Shown piece by piece: positions 61,855 to 64,000 of a stretch of 64,000 nt of DNA (the first letter of the stretch is position 1; each line of letters begins with the position of its first letter). This DNA is from Lacinutrix neustonica (GTDB taxonomy: Bacteria > Bacteroidota > Bacteroidia > Flavobacteriales > Flavobacteriaceae): assembly GCF_026625145.1 (NCBI RefSeq), contig NZ_CP113088.1, forward strand, positions 3,389,501-3,453,500, in the 5' to 3' direction. The notes under the pieces were generated by a model, which did not search any database, was not told the origin of the DNA, and saw only the letters and a program-made list of their open reading frames with translations. Made by a program: the position numbers and the translations under genes.

Positions 61855-62748
61855 TTAGTTGTCAGTAAGTTGAAGAAATTGCTCTTCCAAGCTTTCTTTT
61901 CGCATCACTAAATGGGATAATGAAATGCCTTTGTCGAAAAGCTGCTTATTAAAGTCTGAAGCAGAAATAGGCGCCTTTAAAAAAGCCGTTATTAAATCCC
62001 CATTTTTGGTAATGCGTTCAATATTAGCATGCGATTCTAAAAAGCCTACTAATGCGTTAGAGTCATCGCTTTTGAGTTCGAAAAAACCATTACTCGAAAT
62101 CATTTCATCTACCCGACCTGAATACAATTTTTTACCTTTTCTAAGCACAACCACATGACTGCACACTTTTTCTACTTCATCTAATAGGTGAGAGGCTAAC
62201 AAAATAGTAGTGCCCTGGCTAGCGATGTATCTTATAATGTCTCGTATTTTATGGATGCCTTGTGGGTCTAAACCATTGGTTGGCTCATCAAGAATTAATA
62301 TTTCAGGATCATTTAATAATGCCGAGGCAATAGCCAACCGTTGCTTCATGCCTAGGGAAAAAGTACTGAACTTACTGTCTTTTCTTTCTAGTAAGCCTAC
62401 GACTTCTAATTTTTCTTCAATTTTAGAATAATCAATGTCTTTAATTTTACAAACCAGCTTTAGATTTTTGTAAGCAGACATATATGGGTAGAAATTAGGA
62501 CGCTCAATTATGGCCCCCACTTTCTTTAATGCATGATGTGTAGAAACGGTGCCGTCGAACCAGCTAAACGTACCACTCGTTTTATTAACTACATTTAAAA
62601 CAATGCCCAGCGTGGTAGATTTGCCACTACCGTTTGGACCTAAAATGCCATAGACGTTGCCTTTGTTTATGGTAAAAGATAAATCATCAACAGCCGTTAA
62701 ATAGCCGAATTTTTTAGTAAGATTACTTATTTTGAGAATAGTTTCCAA
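61855..62748 (-). CDS. ABC exporter ATPase (BcrA-like)
   Basis: 297 residues: Walker A GPNGSGKSTT, signature FSLGMKQRLA, Walker B ILILDEPTNGLDPQG, switch ASHLLDEV. The C-terminal tail (LSHLVMRKESLEEQFLQLTD) is that of BcrA/NatA-like ATPases, which pair with small ABC-2 permeases. Exported molecule unknown; peptide antibiotics and sodium are examples in the family. Frame intact. Confidence 0.93.
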   Translation of the reverse strand: METILKISNLTKKFGYLTAVDDLSFTINKGNVYGILGPNGSGKSTTLGIVLNVVNKTSGTFSWFDGTVSTHHALKKVGAIIERPNFYPYMSAYKNLKLVCKIKDIDYSKIEEKLEVVGLLERKDSKFSTFSLGMKQRLAIASALLNDPEILILDEPTNGLDPQGIHKIRDIIRYIASQGTTILLASHLLDEVEKVCSHVVVLRKGKKLYSGRVDEMISSNGFFELKSDDSNALVGFLESHANIERITKNGDLITAFLKAPISASDFNKQLFDKGISLSHLVMRKESLEEQFLQLTDN

Positions 62749-62824
62749 TAGTCTGTGAATTTATGGTTGGTTTAAAAGTAAGACGATGTCTAGCGTTTTT
62801 TGTTACACTGTGAAAATAAAGTTT

Positions 62825-62832
62825 TAAATTTG
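62825..62832 (+). promoter_or_regulatory. -7 box (TAnnTTTG), decides start of next gene
   Basis: TAAATTTG ends 2 nt before the ATG at 62834 and 17 nt before the ATG at 62849, so transcription most likely begins at or after 62834 and translation at 62849. Confidence 0.6.
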
Positions 62833-62848
62833 GATGACATATCATGTT

Positions 62849-63906
62849 ATGAAAGATTTAAAAATTTCCAAGAAAAAACCTTCTTATCCTGTAAATGAGA
62901 GATTGCATAAATATCTAACGGAGTACAATAGAAACACTAGAATATCAGTATTATATGATGACTTATTGCGGTTTCAAGGTTCTGTGACGGTTTACGATAA
63001 GGATGATAACGATACGTTATGGATTCGGGTATACTATAATGATTACGAACGGGAAGAAATTGACTTAAGTTTAAAAAGGGTCTATAATAATTTACATTCT
63101 GATGGGAATGAGAAAATCATTCCTTTTTTAAATGTTGATGCCGTAGATTACTGCACGTTTGGGAATTCAAAACCCTTTCGCGTAAAAGTTAGAAATGTTT
63201 TAAATGACAACTACACCTATTTTTATGTAAAAAAAGCCGATGCTTCTAGAATCTATGGATTAGAACTAGAGCATATGCTATCGCCCTATAACTTAAACTT
63301 TATGGTCTATAAGGATACGTTAATAGAGGAGCATATTGCCGGAATTCCAGGGGATGAGTTTATTGAAAATATGCTCGATGATTGTTCAGATTCTGAAAAA
63401 TCACAGATAGCTAAAGAATTTGTGAAGTTCAATGAGCGGTGTATGATTCGACTTTTGGGTGACATGCGAAGCTATAATTATGTTATTGTTCCGACACACG
63501 ATTTTGATCATGTGGTCTTTAAAATTAGAGCGATAGATTTTGATCAACAATCTTACGAAGGGAAGTTTAATGTGTACAGGCCTCAATTCTTTAAGGAAAA
63601 TGCAACGATGGTTAATTTAGTGGCTAAGAAATTTCAAAAAGAATCCATCGATCAATATAAAGTGGAGGAACGCTCTATTATTGCGAAGCGAATGATTAGC
63701 TATCATGACCGTATTTCAGAATTATTAAACTGTATGATTCATGATACCATTTCCCAACCGAACATATCAAGTTATTAAAATCTAAAATCTATGAGTATAC
63801 ACTGGATTTGAAATTTAAACGCAGTAAAAATATGGGCGAAATATTAAAAAATGCTTTAGATTATGTGAAGCGAAATTATGAGGATGTGAATACTAAAGGC
63901 TTTTAA
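62849..63906 (+). CDS. Hypothetical cytosolic protein, one lesion
   Basis: 352 residues after repair. Charged, mixed alpha/beta, without signal or membrane segment (MKDLKISKKKPSYPVNERLH; NTLWIRVYYN-type strands; VTVYDKDDNDTLWIRVYYND). A deletion at 63758-63761 (CCGA) shifts the last 50 codons, which resume HIKLLKSKIYEYTLDLKFKR and NALDYVKRNYEDVNTKGF. RLLGDMRSYNYVIVPTHDFD and IRAIDFDQQSYEGK faintly recall a kinase-like DxxxxN/DFD arrangement, but I would not call it. No family recognised. The start at 62849 is chosen from the promoter box. Confidence 0.65.
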
Positions 63907-63942
63907 TAAAAAAAGCATTTCTTAGAAATGCTTTTTTTATTA
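63905..63942. terminator. Terminator at the right edge
   Basis: AAAAAAAGCATTTCT and AGAAATGCTTTTTTT; shared by the plus-strand gene ending at 63906 and the minus-strand gene ending at 63940. Confidence 0.88.
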
Positions 63943-64000
63943 CTCATATTTTAAACGAACGGCCGAATATAATTACCATTATTGGTTTTAATTCCAATGT
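63940..64000 (-). CDS. C-terminal end of a gene running off the window
   Basis: Minus strand. Before the stop at 63940 the frame reads AVRLKYE; upstream of CCGA at 63963-63966 the neighbouring frame reads IGIKTNNGNYI. Treating that CCGA as one more lesion joins them into a beta-strand-like C-terminus. Only about 20 codons are visible, so no family can be named. Confidence 0.4.

Noticed and set aside
46127-62748. Pseudogenised adhesin locus
   Set aside because: The same lesion type hits housekeeping genes such as dnaJ and sucC, so decay specific to this locus is not supported.
534-63966. Programmed ribosomal frameshifting or RNA editing at CCGAGA
   Set aside because: Lesions include insertions, deletions and substitutions with no slippery heptamer, and occur in unrelated genes at arbitrary positions; a sequence-calling artefact explains them more simply.

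Overview
The window is chromosomal DNA of a low-GC member of the Bacteroidota, almost certainly a marine-type Flavobacteriaceae. The signs are four large type IX secretion (T9SS) type-B sorted surface proteins, TAnnTTTG promoter -7 boxes, a single-chain B12 mutase (IcmF type), DUF1684, DUF4920 and DUF6268 family proteins, a DNA-binding-domain-less NtrC-like regulator, and many A/T-rich hairpin terminators. No rRNA, tRNA, CRISPR array, phage or insertion sequence was seen.

Layout: 0.2-4.5 kb, icmF followed by thirteen tandem 70-bp repeats. 5.7-18 kb, accessory genes: a beta-helix protein, an Lrp regulator, a CocE-type hydrolase, a YpdA-like reductase, an MFS carrier, a cytochrome P450, a fluoride channel and SRPBCC/GyrI-type proteins. 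18-27 kb, housekeeping: MazG-like, TerB-like, DUF1456, sucC, lysA, AI-2E exporter, VOC, DinB, M28 peptidase, PPK2. 27-29 kb, two paralogous secreted proteins sharing an upstream motif. 29-35 kb, a tightly packed minus-strand operon (ABC exporter, MscS channel, beta-barrel, response regulator, membrane protein). 35-46 kb, grpE-dnaJ, YceI-like, epimerase, mnmD-like, DUF4920, ilvE, uvrB and a hybrid histidine kinase with a 21-residue repeat coiled coil. 46-61 kb, a 14.7-kb minus-strand cluster of four T9SS adhesin-like genes, two sharing a nearly identical 1.6-kb segment. 61-64 kb, a second ABC exporter, a hypothetical protein and the tail of another gene.

The dominant anomaly is that about fifty single-base lesions break or alter more than twenty genes, including dnaJ, sucC and uvrB. 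Almost all lie at one short sequence that reads CCGAGA, CCGA, CCGTGA or CCGTAA (or the reverse complement). Undoing them restores CCNGA, and wherever the protein constrains the base the original is CCAGA/TCTGG. After repair every affected gene becomes an exact multiple of three long. I infer a systematic sequence-calling artefact at a modified motif, not real gene decay. All affected genes are therefore annotated as full-length CDS spanning the lesions, with lesion positions given. I found no convincing new multi-gene system. The best leads are this modification footprint, the adhesin repeat cluster, the 70-bp array, a possible small RNA at 35.3 kb and the paired secreted proteins.
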